Source of the DNA: Oscillospiraceae bacterium
GTDB lineage: Bacteria; Bacillota; Clostridia; Oscillospirales; Ruminococcaceae
Assembly: GCA_900768125.1 (NCBI GenBank)
Contig: CAAGBS010000028.1
Location: 1 to 62,301, forward strand
Length of the DNA stretch: 62,301 nucleotides
Direction: 5' to 3'
Within the stretch, counting starts at the first letter, position 1. Every line of letters begins with the position of its first letter. A program made the position numbers and the translations under genes. This document shows positions 48,007-57,559 of this stretch, piece by piece. Under the pieces are notes generated by a model, which saw only the letters and a program-made list of their open reading frames with translations, ran no database searches and had not been told where the DNA came from.

Positions 48007-49023
48007 TCAAGCCTTGTTATCGGCGGTGTTCTTGTCAAACGAGATAGCTTCGGGGAATACGCTGCGGCTGTCTTCCTTGGAGAGGAACGTCGTGTTGACG
48101 TAGCCCTGAATGATAGCGCCGTCCGTTACTGCGATGGTGGAAGCGTTGATATCGCCGAATACGATGGCGTCGCGCTTCAGCTCCGCCTTGCCGCCTATCT
48201 CCAGCTTTCCGCGTATTCTGCCGTTCACGTCGGCATACTGGGAGCTGAGGTCGCCGATAAGTATGGTGTCGCGGTCCATGCGTATCTTGCCCTTGAGGTT
48301 GAGATTGCCCTGCATTGCCGCTGAGTTCATGTTGGCGTTGTTGCACTTGATATCGCCGACCACCTTGCCGGACATCTCGATGTCGCGGGTGGTCTCTACG
48401 TTGCCCTTGATGTTGCCGTCCACCTGCATATTGGCAAGGCTGCGGACGTTTCCGTCGATGATGGTGTTGCGGGAGATGACGGTAACTTCATCGGTGTCGC
48501 TGGGCGCGTCGATGGACTGACCCGGTGCAGCGGGGGGCACATATCCGCCGTTTCCTCCGTTCCCGCCGAAGCCGCCGGGATTGTATCCGTTATTCACCGC
48601 GCCGAAGTTCCTGGGCTGATCATTCTGCATATTCTGTACATTCTGCGCGGTATTATTCTGTGCGTTCTGGTCGCGGTAATACTGTGTTTCAAGGGGAACT
48701 CCGGCGGAGTTCATATCTCTGCCCTGGTCGTACTGATATTCGTTCGCGGGCTGTGCGCTCTGGTTCGGCTGGAACTGCGCCTGCTGCTGGGGAGCCTGTA
48801 CCTGCTGCACGGGGGCGCTCTCCTGCTGAGCGGGAGAGGTCTGCTGGAACTGCGCGGTCTGCTGAGCCTGTGCGTTCATTTCCTGCTGGTCGGGCTGCTG
48901 GAGATATCTGTCCAGTTCCGTGGGCTGAGCGGTCTTATCGGTCTTGTTTTCCCCGTTTTCCTCAAGACCGTCTTTCTTCCACAGTTCCTTGACTGCCTGT
49001 GAAAAATTATCCTTGATACCCAT
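48007..49023 (-). CDS. Bactofilin (polymer-forming cytoskeletal protein)
   Basis: A 338-residue protein. The N-terminal half (about 30-165) is Gln/Asn/Pro-rich and disordered. The C-terminal half (about 175-310) is the bactofilin beta-helix: TVISRNTIIDGNVRSLANMQVDGNIKGNVETTRDIEMSGKVVGD and further turns of 16-18 residues. Bactofilins form filaments that guide wall synthesis and shape. It is followed by the membrane-anchored protein gene after 23 bases and preceded by a polysaccharide deacetylase gene, a consistent wall-related context. Confidence 0.87.
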   Translation of the reverse strand: MGIKDNFSQAVKELWKKDGLEENGENKTDKTAQPTELDRYLQQPDQQEMNAQAQQTAQFQQTSPAQQESAPVQQVQAPQQQAQFQPNQSAQPANEYQYDQGRDMNSAGVPLETQYYRDQNAQNNTAQNVQNMQNDQPRNFGAVNNGYNPGGFGGNGGNGGYVPPAAPGQSIDAPSDTDEVTVISRNTIIDGNVRSLANMQVDGNIKGNVETTRDIEMSGKVVGDIKCNNANMNSAAMQGNLNLKGKIRMDRDTILIGDLSSQYADVNGRIRGKLEIGGKAELKRDAIVFGDINASTIAVTDGAIIQGYVNTTFLSKEDSRSVFPEAISFDKNTADNKA

Positions 49024-49065
49024 ATCTGATTCCTTTCTTTTTCAGTCGGCGCCTGTCGTCACGCG

Positions 49066-50199
49066 TCACGCGAACGGCCCGGTGAACTGAACAGGTCTTG
49101 TGTTATTATTTATCTTGTCGAATTTATATCCGTCGCTTACGAGTACGTGGAGCACATCGCCGAGAACCAGCACGGTGTTCGGCGTTGAGTTGGAATCGTG
49201 CATCAGCACGACTGAGCGGTAGTTGTTTGCGATATCCGAGGGAATGGAGTTGTACATATCCGTCCAGGTGGCGCCGCCCGCGTCGTTGCTGTCAACGTTC
49301 CAGTCGAAGTAGCGGAAGCCCCTGCGGTTCATCTCCTGGATAATGTAGTCCCTGGTCTCGGTGTTGAAGTCGTTGACGCTGCCGCCGGGGAAGCGGAATA
49401 TCTCGGTCTTTATCCCGGTCGCGTCGTATACTATATCCCATGCCTCGTGGAAATCATCGAGGAAAGCCTCGACCGAAGCGTAGATGTCCTTGTAAACGTG
49501 CGAAGCGCTGTGAATGCCGATGGAATGCCCTGCGTCCGCGATGGCTTTCAGCTTTGCGTAGCAGCCATCCGAGCGGTTCGGCACGACGAAGAACGTCGCC
49601 TTGATGTTATACTGCTCCAGGTAGCTGAGAATGCTGTAGGTGTTGTCCGAGGGTCCGTCGTCGAACGTGAGGTAGACTGTGCCCAGTTCCCGGACGTATT
49701 CCGATTCAGCCGGGGCGTTCACCATCATGTCGGGGTAGATATCCGCGTACCGGCTCTGCGGCTCGGCGGTCTCAGGCTCGGCGGTCTCAGGCTCGGCGGT
49801 CTCAGGCTCGGCGGTCCGCGCTTCTGCCGTATCGGCGGCTATGGGCGGCTCGGTCTGTGCGTCGGAGTCAGCCGGCCGGGACGCGGGGGTGCTGTCCGTG
49901 TTCGCAGCAGGGACAGCCTCGTCCTTTCCGTGCAGGACGTAATCTATCAGTTCCTCGTCCGAAAGCCCGCTGCGGGCGTAGATATCGTAGAAGCCCTTGA
50001 CCGTAGGCTCTCTTTCGCCGCTGAGTATAGCCGCGTAATATTCCAGCCGTTCGTTATCCTGCTGTATTTCCGTGACCTCTGTGCTCTTGTTCCACAGCAG
50101 CACTGCGAAAACCACGCACAGCACCAGCGGCACGAAGAAAACTATGCAGAGAACGGTCTTGATAAGCACCTTGAAAAATGCCACACTGCCAAACTGCAT
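49066..50199 (-). CDS. Membrane-anchored polysaccharide deacetylase (NodB fold)
   Basis: A 377-residue protein: N-terminal anchor (about 10-34), a linker with tandem TAEPE repeats (about 128-148, encoded by a 15-bp repeat at about 49760-49817), and a NodB domain with TFDDGP (about 175-180), HSASH, RFPGG and LMHD, which are the metal and catalytic motifs. It would deacetylate a surface glycan such as peptidoglycan. It is first in the leftward row leading into the atp genes; a consensus-like promoter is at 50289-50317. Confidence 0.87.
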   Translation of the reverse strand: MQFGSVAFFKVLIKTVLCIVFFVPLVLCVVFAVLLWNKSTEVTEIQQDNERLEYYAAILSGEREPTVKGFYDIYARSGLSDEELIDYVLHGKDEAVPAANTDSTPASRPADSDAQTEPPIAADTAEARTAEPETAEPETAEPETAEPQSRYADIYPDMMVNAPAESEYVRELGTVYLTFDDGPSDNTYSILSYLEQYNIKATFFVVPNRSDGCYAKLKAIADAGHSIGIHSASHVYKDIYASVEAFLDDFHEAWDIVYDATGIKTEIFRFPGGSVNDFNTETRDYIIQEMNRRGFRYFDWNVDSNDAGGATWTDMYNSIPSDIANNYRSVVLMHDSNSTPNTVLVLGDVLHVLVSDGYKFDKINNNTRPVQFTGPFA

Positions 50200-50288
50200 T
50201 TTCTGACCTCTTTATCAATCACGCGGCAGAACCGCGCTGTTTTCGATATAGTACAGCCCGAAAAAACAGGCTATACCCCTATTATTTA

Positions 50289-50317
50289 ATGATACTATAA
50301 AACGACGATTTTGTCAA
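50289..50317 (-). promoter_or_regulatory. Promoter upstream of the deacetylase-bactofilin-atp row
   Basis: Minus-strand TTGACA (50312-50317), 17 bases, TATCAT (50289-50294). No other convincing promoter was seen before atpB, so the atp genes may depend at least partly on this one. Confidence 0.65.
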
Positions 50318-50414
50318 TAGCAACAGCCGTGAAAAAGTCAATTAATACCCGGAATATGGACAAAATATGCTTTATTCTGCCGCAGTATATGGTTAATGTG
50401 CACAAAGAACGGCT

Positions 50415-50462
50415 GAAAAAAACTACAGCCGGACCTTTCCCCGCGTCGGGGAAGATCCGGCT
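50415..50462 (-). terminator. Terminator of the cyclophilin gene
   Basis: On the minus strand a long stem (AGCCGGATCTTCCCC with GGGGAAAGGTCCGGCT, one bulge) is followed by GTAGTTTTTTT. It lies just past the stop at 50472. Confidence 0.9.
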
Positions 50463-50471
50463 GAACAGCAG

Positions 50472-50945
50472 TTATTCTTCGATGAAAACGCGCTTCATCT
50501 TGCACTCGTTGAGGGGTCTGTCGCTGTAGTCGGTCTGGACTGCGGCGATCTCGTCAACGGCGTCCATGCCGTCAACCACTCTGCCGAACGCAGCGTACTG
50601 CCCGTCGAGGAAGAAAGAATCCTTGTGGCAGATGAAAAACTGGGAGCTTGCGGAGTTGGGGTTCTGCGCACGCGCCATGGAGATGACTCCGCGCTCGTGC
50701 CTGAGGTCGTTGGGAACGCCGTTCATCAGGAACTCGCCCTTTATCTTTTCCTTGGAGCCGCCCATTCCGGTGCCCTCGGGGTCGCCGCCCTGTATCATGA
50801 AATCCTTGATGACGCGGTGGAATATCAGCCCGTCATAGAAGCCGGACTTCACCAGCTTGATGAAGTTCTCGACCGTGATGGGCGCCTTGTCCGGGTAAAG
50901 CTCCAGCTTTATCTGCCTGCCGTTTTCCATTTCGATGACTACCAT
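50472..50945 (-). CDS. Cyclophilin-type peptidyl-prolyl isomerase
   Basis: A 157-residue single-domain cyclophilin: GLIFHRVIKDFMIQGGDPEGTG with the active-site Arg, ISMARAQNPNSASSQFFICH and LDGQYAAFGRVVDGMD. No signal peptide, so cytoplasmic. It speeds proline isomerisation in protein folding. AAGGAG precedes ATG 50945. Last gene of the HD-GYP/cyclophilin pair. Confidence 0.93.
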   Translation of the reverse strand: MVVIEMENGRQIKLELYPDKAPITVENFIKLVKSGFYDGLIFHRVIKDFMIQGGDPEGTGMGGSKEKIKGEFLMNGVPNDLRHERGVISMARAQNPNSASSQFFICHKDSFFLDGQYAAFGRVVDGMDAVDEIAAVQTDYSDRPLNECKMKRVFIEE

Positions 50946-50956
50946 GTTGTTTCTCC

Positions 50957-52069
50957 TTAAATACTGTAATTTCCGCTGTATATTCCGGTTATCATGAGCG
51001 ACAGGAAGCGGAAGTCGTTGCTGAGGTCTATTTCCTCGCCTGAGCCGTCGCCGTGTATCCTCACGATGGGGCGGAGCACGTTGGTGTTATGCCCTACTAC
51101 TACTCCGTGCCGTCCGTCCGACAGCGCCACCATAGTGCCGATGGGGTAGGGGTTGAACGACCGCAGGAACGCCGCGGTCACGTCATAGTCGAAGTGCACG
51201 CCGCAGCCGCCGAGCATGTATTCCTCCGTTTCAGCCACCGACCATGGGCGGCGGTAGGGACGGTTTGAAGTCAGCGCGTCGAACACGTCCGCAACGGTCA
51301 GTATACGCGCGATGAGCGGTATCTTCTTTCCGGCGAGACCGGTGGGATATCCGCTGCCGTCGAACTTCTCCTGATGGAACAGCACGCCCGCAAGCACGTT
51401 GGCGCTGTAGCCGCCGGTCTCCTTGAGTATCCGGTAGCCGATGTAGGGGTGCTGCTTTATCTTCTCAAATTCCTCGTCGGTGAGCTTGCCCGGCTTCACG
51501 ATTATCTCGTGGTCGATGTTGGATTTTCCGATGTCGTGGAGCAGAGCCGCCAGAATGACTTCCTTGATGTCAAGCTGCGACAGGTGCAGTTCGTTGGCTA
51601 TACCGGTGGAGAGCATCGCCACGCGCAGGCAGTGCTTGTAGGTGTAGTCGTCGTAGTTCTGCAGCGCTATCATCTGGTTGCCGAGGTAGGTCGAGTCGTT
51701 GCCTATATCCACGAGGATATCGTCGGCGATGTCGTCCACCTGCTTTATCGATTTTTCTGAAAGCTGCTTTATCTCTCCGTTGTGCTCGAAAATGGTGCTC
51801 AGCTCGTCCAGCGCCTTGCCGATATGCTGGTTTTTTATGATATCGGCGGCGTCCTTGTCGGAAATGCTTTCCGGAAGTTCCTGCTCAAGGGTCTTTTCAC
51901 CCTTGATGGTGACGTTCTTTATGCCCTTGCTTTTCAGCAGTTTTATCATGTCGCCGGTGATGAGCGTGCCTTTCATCAGCAGGGTCTTGTAATCCCTTGC
52001 AGATGTCGAGGCAACGTCCTTTGCCAGCACCATTCCCTCTGTGACGTTTTCTATCGGAACAATTAACAT
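50957..52069 (-). CDS. HD-GYP domain phosphohydrolase
   Basis: A 370-residue protein. N-terminal part (1-90) with KGTLITGDMIKLLKSKGIKNVTIK as in DUF3391-like regions, HD-GYP at about 125-300: HCLRVAMLSTGIANEL, LLHDIGKS, and HQEKFDGSGYPTGL with GYP intact, so c-di-nucleotide hydrolysis is plausible. A C-terminal beta domain follows. Start 52069 is chosen (AGGAG upstream) and the frame to 52207 removed because it overlaps the upstream gene and lacks a site. Confidence 0.88.
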   Translation of the reverse strand: MLIVPIENVTEGMVLAKDVASTSARDYKTLLMKGTLITGDMIKLLKSKGIKNVTIKGEKTLEQELPESISDKDAADIIKNQHIGKALDELSTIFEHNGEIKQLSEKSIKQVDDIADDILVDIGNDSTYLGNQMIALQNYDDYTYKHCLRVAMLSTGIANELHLSQLDIKEVILAALLHDIGKSNIDHEIIVKPGKLTDEEFEKIKQHPYIGYRILKETGGYSANVLAGVLFHQEKFDGSGYPTGLAGKKIPLIARILTVADVFDALTSNRPYRRPWSVAETEEYMLGGCGVHFDYDVTAAFLRSFNPYPIGTMVALSDGRHGVVVGHNTNVLRPIVRIHGDGSGEEIDLSNDFRFLSLMITGIYSGNYSI

Positions 52070-52107
52070 AGTGACCGCTCCTCGCTCAGAATCAGATGTA
52101 AGGGATA

Positions 52108-53013
52108 TCAGCCCCAAAGCGGGGAGCTGTAAACGCCTGCGCTGACGCAGTTCCTGAGGGTCTCGCGTGCGTTGTCCGCGTCTGCCTCGTATGTCACGCC
52201 GAACCATCGGCTGTCAGTTGCGAGATTCATCACTCTGAACCCGCTGCCGTGTATCTCGGCGTCCACTGCGTCCGCGATGGTGAGCTCCGCTTTAGGCTCG
52301 TCCGCCGGAAGCTTTTCCAGGAACTCGGATAGCCTGCGCTCCAGCCGCGGCATGAAGTCCGCGCCGAAGCCCCACATGCTCATTGATACGGTGTCGTTCT
52401 CGCTGAGAATGCGCTGTTCTCCCGCGAAAGTGCCGGAGATGACGCCGTCAGCGGCTCTGCCTATCGCCTTTGTTTCCTCGACGCTGGTGAGAAGCCCGGA
52501 GGAGTCCGTCTTGCATACGCCGCGGTTGACCGTGCCGAAGTCGGACAGAGTGTTCTTCAGCAGGAAGCCCACCGAGCACGCGTCGGCGGTGAAATCACTG
52601 AGGAATCCGCCAAGCTGCAGGAAAGCGTCCTGTCCGTAGAAATCGTCTGCGTTGACGATGGCGAACGGACCGTCTATCACATCGCGGCAGCAGTACAGCG
52701 CCTGCGCGGTTCCCCAGGGCTTGGTCCTGCCGGGGAAATCGCCCGTTCTTACGGGGATCTGGTCGGGCGACTGATACACATATTCAGTCGCTATGCGCTT
52801 CTCCACGCGCGCGCCGATGGTGGACTTGAAAAGTTCCTCGATATCGCGCCTGATTATGAACACCACGCGGTCGAAGCCTGCCTTCACCGCGTCGTAGACC
52901 GAGTAATCTATCAACAGCTCGCCGCTGGGACCGAGCTTTTCCAGCTGCTTTATCCTTGTGCCGAAGCGTGTTCCCATGCCCGCCGCAAGGACTACCAAAG
53001 TCATCTTTGCCAT
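52108..53013 (-). CDS. NDP-sugar-type nucleotidyltransferase
   Basis: A 301-residue protein with the nucleotidyltransferase signature LVVLAAGMGTRFG, KPWGTAQALYCC and AIVNADDFYG. The family activates sugar-1-phosphates or related compounds with NTP; the long C-terminal part lacks a recognised left-handed helix, so the product is uncertain. It begins after GGGGGTC. The next gene leftward is HD-GYP. Similar stand-alone enzymes are common in clostridia. Confidence 0.8.
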   Translation of the reverse strand: MAKMTLVVLAAGMGTRFGTRIKQLEKLGPSGELLIDYSVYDAVKAGFDRVVFIIRRDIEELFKSTIGARVEKRIATEYVYQSPDQIPVRTGDFPGRTKPWGTAQALYCCRDVIDGPFAIVNADDFYGQDAFLQLGGFLSDFTADACSVGFLLKNTLSDFGTVNRGVCKTDSSGLLTSVEETKAIGRAADGVISGTFAGEQRILSENDTVSMSMWGFGADFMPRLERRLSEFLEKLPADEPKAELTIADAVDAEIHGSGFRVMNLATDSRWFGVTYEADADNARETLRNCVSAGVYSSPLWG

Positions 53014-53087
53014 AATGACCCCCTTTGATTAAATTCCAAATATATCGTATATCCGCGACTTCAACGCTGCCATACGGCGTATCTCCA

Positions 53088-55721
53088 TTATTTCAGACCC
53101 TCGATGGAAGCGTTTATTTTCGCGAGCTTCTCCTCAGCCTTTGCAAGCTTTGCGCGCTCGTTCTCTATCTGCTGTGCGGGCGCCTTTGCGAGGAATCCGG
53201 GATTGTTCAGTTTTTTGGAAAGGAAGTCGATGTCCTTTTCGGCGGCTTTCTTTTCCTTGTCGAGACGTGCAAGTTCCTTGTCCTTGTCGACAAGCTCGCC
53301 CATCGGCATGAATACGCGCGCGGAATCAGTTACAACGGTCATCATGCCCTCTGCGGAATCGACCTTTTCGGTGACAGTAAATTCGCCTGCGCCCGCCAGC
53401 TTCTCGAAGAATCTGCGGCAGTCGGTGAACAGCTGCACGAACTGGGTCTCCACGGTCATGGTAACTTTCTTTGACGGAGGTACGTTCAGTTCGTTGCGCT
53501 GTACGCGGATAGCCTTGATGGTGTTGACTACGCGGGAGAACTCCTCGGCAGCCTCGCCGAAGTGCAGTTTCTCGTCATACTCGCACCACTTGGCTACCAT
53601 GATGCTTTCGCTCTCGGTGCCCGGCATGGACTGCCATATCTCCTCTGTGATGAACGGCATGAACGGGTGCAGCAGCTTCAGAATGCCCTGCATGATGTAA
53701 ACCAGTACGTTCTGCGCTGCCAGCGCGGACTCGCCGCCCTCGGCGATGCGCGGCTTGGTAAGCTCGATGTACCAGTCGCAGTAAACGTCCCAGATGAAGT
53801 CGGTCAGGTTCTGGACTGCAACGCCTAGCTCGAACGCCTCAAGGTTGGATGTGACGTTCTTCACGGTATCGTTGAACAGGCTGAGCACCCACTTGTCCTC
53901 TATCGGGAGGTTTTCCGGCAGAACCGGAGTTCCGAAGTCTTCGGGGAGGTTCATCAGGATATATCTGGAAGCGTTCCACAGCTTGTTCGCGAAGTTTCTG
54001 GAGTTCGTTACCTTGGTCTCAGTCCAGCGCATATCGTTGCCGGGGGCGTTTCCGGTGACGAGGGTGAGTCTCAGCGCGTCCGCGCCGTACTTGTCGATTA
54101 TCTCCAGCGGGTCAACGCCGTTGCCGAGGGACTTGGACATCTTGCGTCCCAGCTCATCGCGCACCAGACCGTGTATCAGCACGTCCTTGAACGGCTTCTG
54201 ACCTGTATGCTCCAGACCGGAGAATATCATTCTTGCTACCCAGAACGGGATAATGTCGTAGCCTGTTACCAGCGTGTTGGTGGGGTAGAAGTAGTCCATC
54301 TCAGGGGTCTTGTCGGGCCAGCCGAGGGTGGAGAACGGCCACAGCGCGGAGCTGAACCATGTATCGAGGGTGTCCTCGTCCTGCTTTACGGGAGCGCCGC
54401 ACTTCGGGCACTTGTCCAGCGGGTCGAGGGAGATGGCGGTGTGCTTGCAGGAGGGATTCTGGCAGTAGTAAGCGGGTATTCTGTGACCCCACCAGAGCTG
54501 TCTGGAGATGCACCAGTCGCGGATATTCTCCATCCAGTAGAGATAGCCGTTTTCAAAGCGCTTCGGGATATAGCGCAGTTCGCCGGACTTTACAACGTCG
54601 ATGGCGGGCTGTGCAAGCTCCTTCATGGAAACGAACCACTGGAGTGACGCGCGCGGCTCGACTGTGGTTCCGCAGCGCTGGCAGCAGCCGACGTTATGTC
54701 TGTGCGGCTCTACCTTTACGAGCAGACCCTGCGCTTCGAGGTCTGCAACCATCTGCTTTCTTGCCTCGTAGCGGTCCATGCCTGCGTATTTGCCGCCAAC
54801 ATCGGCGCTGATGGTCGCGTCGTCGTTCATCATGGAGATAACGGGCAGGTCGTGGCGCTGACCCACCATGAAGTCGTTGGGGTCGTGAGCGGGGGTTATC
54901 TTAACAACGCCGGTGCCGAACTCCACGTCAACGTAATCATCGGCGATTATCGGTATCTCGCGGTCGGTCAGCGGGAGCTTGACCATCTTGCCGACGATAT
55001 CCTTGTAGCGCTCGTCGTTCGGGTTCACAGCCAGCGCGGAGTCGCCGAGAAGCGTCTCCGGACGGGTAGTTGCTATCTCAACGAAGCCGGAGCCGTCCGC
55101 CAGCGGGTAGTTGATGTGCCAGAAGAATCCGTCCTGCTCCTCGTACTCGCACTCGATGTCGGAGATGGAGGTCTTGCAGTTCGGGCACCAGTTTATCATT
55201 CTTACGCCGTGGTAGATGAGTCCCTTGTTGTAGAGATCCATGAATACCTTCTGAACGGCTCTGGAGCAGCCCTCGTCAAGCGTGAAGCGCTCACGCTCCC
55301 AGTCGCAGGAGCTTCCCAGCTTCTTCAGCTGCTGAACGATACGGCCGCCGTAAACGCGCTTCCAGTCCCACGCGCGCTTCAGGAACTCCTCGCGGCCTAT
55401 CTGCTCCTTTGTTAGCCCCTCCTCTTTCATCTTGCCGACTATCTTAGCCTCGGTCGCGATGGAAGCGTGGTCGGTGCCGGGGAGCCACAGTGCGGAATAG
55501 CCCTGCATTCTTCTCCAGCGGATAAGTATATCCTGCAGGGTGTTGTCCAGCGCGTGGCCCATGTGGAGCTGTCCTGTGATGTTGGGCGGCGGGATAACGA
55601 TGGTGTAGGGCTTCTTCTTGGGGTCTATCTCAGCGTGGAAATAGCCTTTTTCCTCCCAGTTATGATAGATACGGTCCTCAAATTCCTTGGGAGCGTAGGT
55701 CTTTGCAAGTTCCTTTCTCAT
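53088..55721 (-). CDS. valS: Valine-tRNA ligase
   Basis: An 877-residue class I synthetase: PPPNITGQLHMGHAL with the HMGH signature (about 54-57), CP1 editing domain, GRKMSKSLGNGVDP with KMSKS (about 526-530), anticodon-binding helices, and the C-terminal coiled-coil arm (last 65 residues, Lys/Glu-rich) typical of ValRS. There is no T-box leader: rqcH ends only 54 bases upstream. Confidence 0.96.
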   Translation of the reverse strand: MRKELAKTYAPKEFEDRIYHNWEEKGYFHAEIDPKKKPYTIVIPPPNITGQLHMGHALDNTLQDILIRWRRMQGYSALWLPGTDHASIATEAKIVGKMKEEGLTKEQIGREEFLKRAWDWKRVYGGRIVQQLKKLGSSCDWERERFTLDEGCSRAVQKVFMDLYNKGLIYHGVRMINWCPNCKTSISDIECEYEEQDGFFWHINYPLADGSGFVEIATTRPETLLGDSALAVNPNDERYKDIVGKMVKLPLTDREIPIIADDYVDVEFGTGVVKITPAHDPNDFMVGQRHDLPVISMMNDDATISADVGGKYAGMDRYEARKQMVADLEAQGLLVKVEPHRHNVGCCQRCGTTVEPRASLQWFVSMKELAQPAIDVVKSGELRYIPKRFENGYLYWMENIRDWCISRQLWWGHRIPAYYCQNPSCKHTAISLDPLDKCPKCGAPVKQDEDTLDTWFSSALWPFSTLGWPDKTPEMDYFYPTNTLVTGYDIIPFWVARMIFSGLEHTGQKPFKDVLIHGLVRDELGRKMSKSLGNGVDPLEIIDKYGADALRLTLVTGNAPGNDMRWTETKVTNSRNFANKLWNASRYILMNLPEDFGTPVLPENLPIEDKWVLSLFNDTVKNVTSNLEAFELGVAVQNLTDFIWDVYCDWYIELTKPRIAEGGESALAAQNVLVYIMQGILKLLHPFMPFITEEIWQSMPGTESESIMVAKWCEYDEKLHFGEAAEEFSRVVNTIKAIRVQRNELNVPPSKKVTMTVETQFVQLFTDCRRFFEKLAGAGEFTVTEKVDSAEGMMTVVTDSARVFMPMGELVDKDKELARLDKEKKAAEKDIDFLSKKLNNPGFLAKAPAQQIENERAKLAKAEEKLAKINASIEGLK

Positions 55722-55775
55722 TGCAATTATGTCCTTTCGTTTTAGGATATATTTACGCGTTAGCGTCGATTTGCG

Positions 55776-57533
55776 TTATTTTGCTTTAAGCGAGTTCACA
55801 AGGCTCTCGTCCGGGGTGACGTAAAGCGTGCGGTTGTTCGTGAATATCACCATTCCGGGCTTTGCGCCGGCGGGCTTCTTGACGAACTTCACCGCGACGT
55901 AGTCCACCGGAACGCCCGAACCGCTGCGCCCCTTCGAGTGGAACGCCGCAAGCTGCGCGGCTTCGAACAGGGTCTGTTCCCCGGGCTGCCTGCCCTCGGT
56001 TCGGATTATGACGTGCGAACCCGCGATACCCTGAGTGTGCAGCCATATATCGGCGGCTTTCGCGGTTTTGAGCGTGAGCTGGTCGTTCTGGCGGTTGTTC
56101 CTGCCGACCAGTATCTCAAAGCCCTCAGTGGAGCGGAAGTGCAGCGGCTCGGAGGTCTTCTTCACCTTTTCGTCAGCGCGCACGCCGCCTTTGAGGTAGC
56201 CCTGTTCGCGCAGCTCGCGGCGTATCTCGGCGAGGTCAAGTTCGCTGTCGGTGCGGCTCACCGCGTCGAATACGCTGTCGATGTACACGAGTTCCTGCTT
56301 TCCGCTGGCGATAAGTTCCGTCAGCTTCTTTTCGGCGGTGTCCAGCTTGCGGTACTCGGTGTAGTACTTCTGGGCGTTCTGCGCGGGGGTCAGCCGGGGG
56401 TCAAGCTGTATCTCGACCGGCTCGCCGGTGGTGAAGTCTTCCAGCACCGCTTTGGACTGTCCTTTTTTCAGCCGCCAGATGTTGGCGTTTATCAGGTCGC
56501 CCCGGACTCGGAATACCTCCCGCTCGGAGCATTCTGCGAGTTCCTTTTTCTGCAATTCGAGCTTCCTCGACACGCGCTCGCAGCTGTTCATCAGGAGTTT
56601 CAGCAGGTCGTGGGCGCGCTGTTTGGTACGCTCGGATCTGTCCTGCGATGCGAAGAACTCGTCAAGCAGTCCGTTTGCGGAATCGCAGCGGGCGGTAGTC
56701 ATCGAGCCGGAATACTGCGTGATGCCGATAAAGCAGAAATCCTTTTTCTTTCCGCCGGGTTCTGATACTATCGTAAATTCGCCGGGGCTGCCTCCAAGCA
56801 TTCCCTTTATGCGGTAGAGGAGTATCAGCAGGCGCTGTTTTCCGCCATCGGTGAGCGCATTGCAGGGCACGTCCGTGTCCTTTTCGCAGTACCACGCTAT
56901 CTCGCGGGTCAGTATCGGCGAAACGCCCTCCAGCACGGCGGTGAGCTTCTTGCAGAGACGCTCCGGGCTGTCCTGCACGGCTTCCAGCACCTGCTCGGGA
57001 GTGCAGTCCAGCAGGCACAGCCTGTCCTGCCGCGGCGGCGCTTCGTACTGTATCCCGGGGAGCACCCTCCGCACGGAGGAGATGTCGTCGGTTATGCGCT
57101 TAACGCTGTCGATGACTCTGCCGTCCCGGACGAGGATAATATTGCTGTGGCGTCCCATTATCTCTGCGATGAGGGTATTCGTCACGATGTCGCCTATTTC
57201 GTTGGTGCATTCGAAATCCAGCGAGATGACGCGCTCCAGGCCGTCCTGGCGTATCGCCATGAGTTTGCCGCCGGAAAGGTGCTTTCTCAGCAGCATGCAG
57301 AACATGGGCGGCTGCTGGGGATTCTCAAACGAAGCGGCGGTGAGGTTCAGCCGTGCGCTGACGCTGTTCGCGGAGAGCACTATCTTCTTGCCGCCGTCCC
57401 GGAAAGTCCGCAGCGAGACGACTATCTCCTCGCGGGAGGGCTGATATACCTTGTCCACCCGCGCGCCGATAAGCGGCTGGAGTTCATTTGTAACGATATG
57501 AAGAAAAGCTCCGTCAAGGGACAAAGCAGTCAC
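55776..57533 (-). CDS. rqcH: RqcH (NFACT ribosome quality-control protein)
   Basis: A 585-residue protein. NFACT-N (1-180; SLDGAFLHIVTNELQPLIGARVDKVYQPSREEIV, MLLRKHLSGGKL, FECTNEIGDIV), coiled-coil middle (about 275-420) and NFACT-R (about 455-550; STEGFEILVGRNNRQNDQLTLKTAKAADIWLHTQGIAGSHVII). RqcH adds C-terminal alanine tails to stalled nascent chains on 50S subunits. Also called fibronectin-binding protein in old annotations. Normal length. Confidence 0.93.
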   Translation of the reverse strand: MTALSLDGAFLHIVTNELQPLIGARVDKVYQPSREEIVVSLRTFRDGGKKIVLSANSVSARLNLTAASFENPQQPPMFCMLLRKHLSGGKLMAIRQDGLERVISLDFECTNEIGDIVTNTLIAEIMGRHSNIILVRDGRVIDSVKRITDDISSVRRVLPGIQYEAPPRQDRLCLLDCTPEQVLEAVQDSPERLCKKLTAVLEGVSPILTREIAWYCEKDTDVPCNALTDGGKQRLLILLYRIKGMLGGSPGEFTIVSEPGGKKKDFCFIGITQYSGSMTTARCDSANGLLDEFFASQDRSERTKQRAHDLLKLLMNSCERVSRKLELQKKELAECSEREVFRVRGDLINANIWRLKKGQSKAVLEDFTTGEPVEIQLDPRLTPAQNAQKYYTEYRKLDTAEKKLTELIASGKQELVYIDSVFDAVSRTDSELDLAEIRRELREQGYLKGGVRADEKVKKTSEPLHFRSTEGFEILVGRNNRQNDQLTLKTAKAADIWLHTQGIAGSHVIIRTEGRQPGEQTLFEAAQLAAFHSKGRSGSGVPVDYVAVKFVKKPAGAKPGMVIFTNNRTLYVTPDESLVNSLKAK

Positions 57534-57559
57534 CCCCTTAAATTTTTATCCTGAATGTT

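Noticed and set aside
49740..49820. CRISPR-like array
   Set aside because: The direct repeats are 15-bp in-frame coding repeats without spacers. No CRISPR array was seen anywhere in the window.
55722..55775. T-box leader before valS
   Set aside because: Only 54 bases separate rqcH and valS, too short for a T-box.
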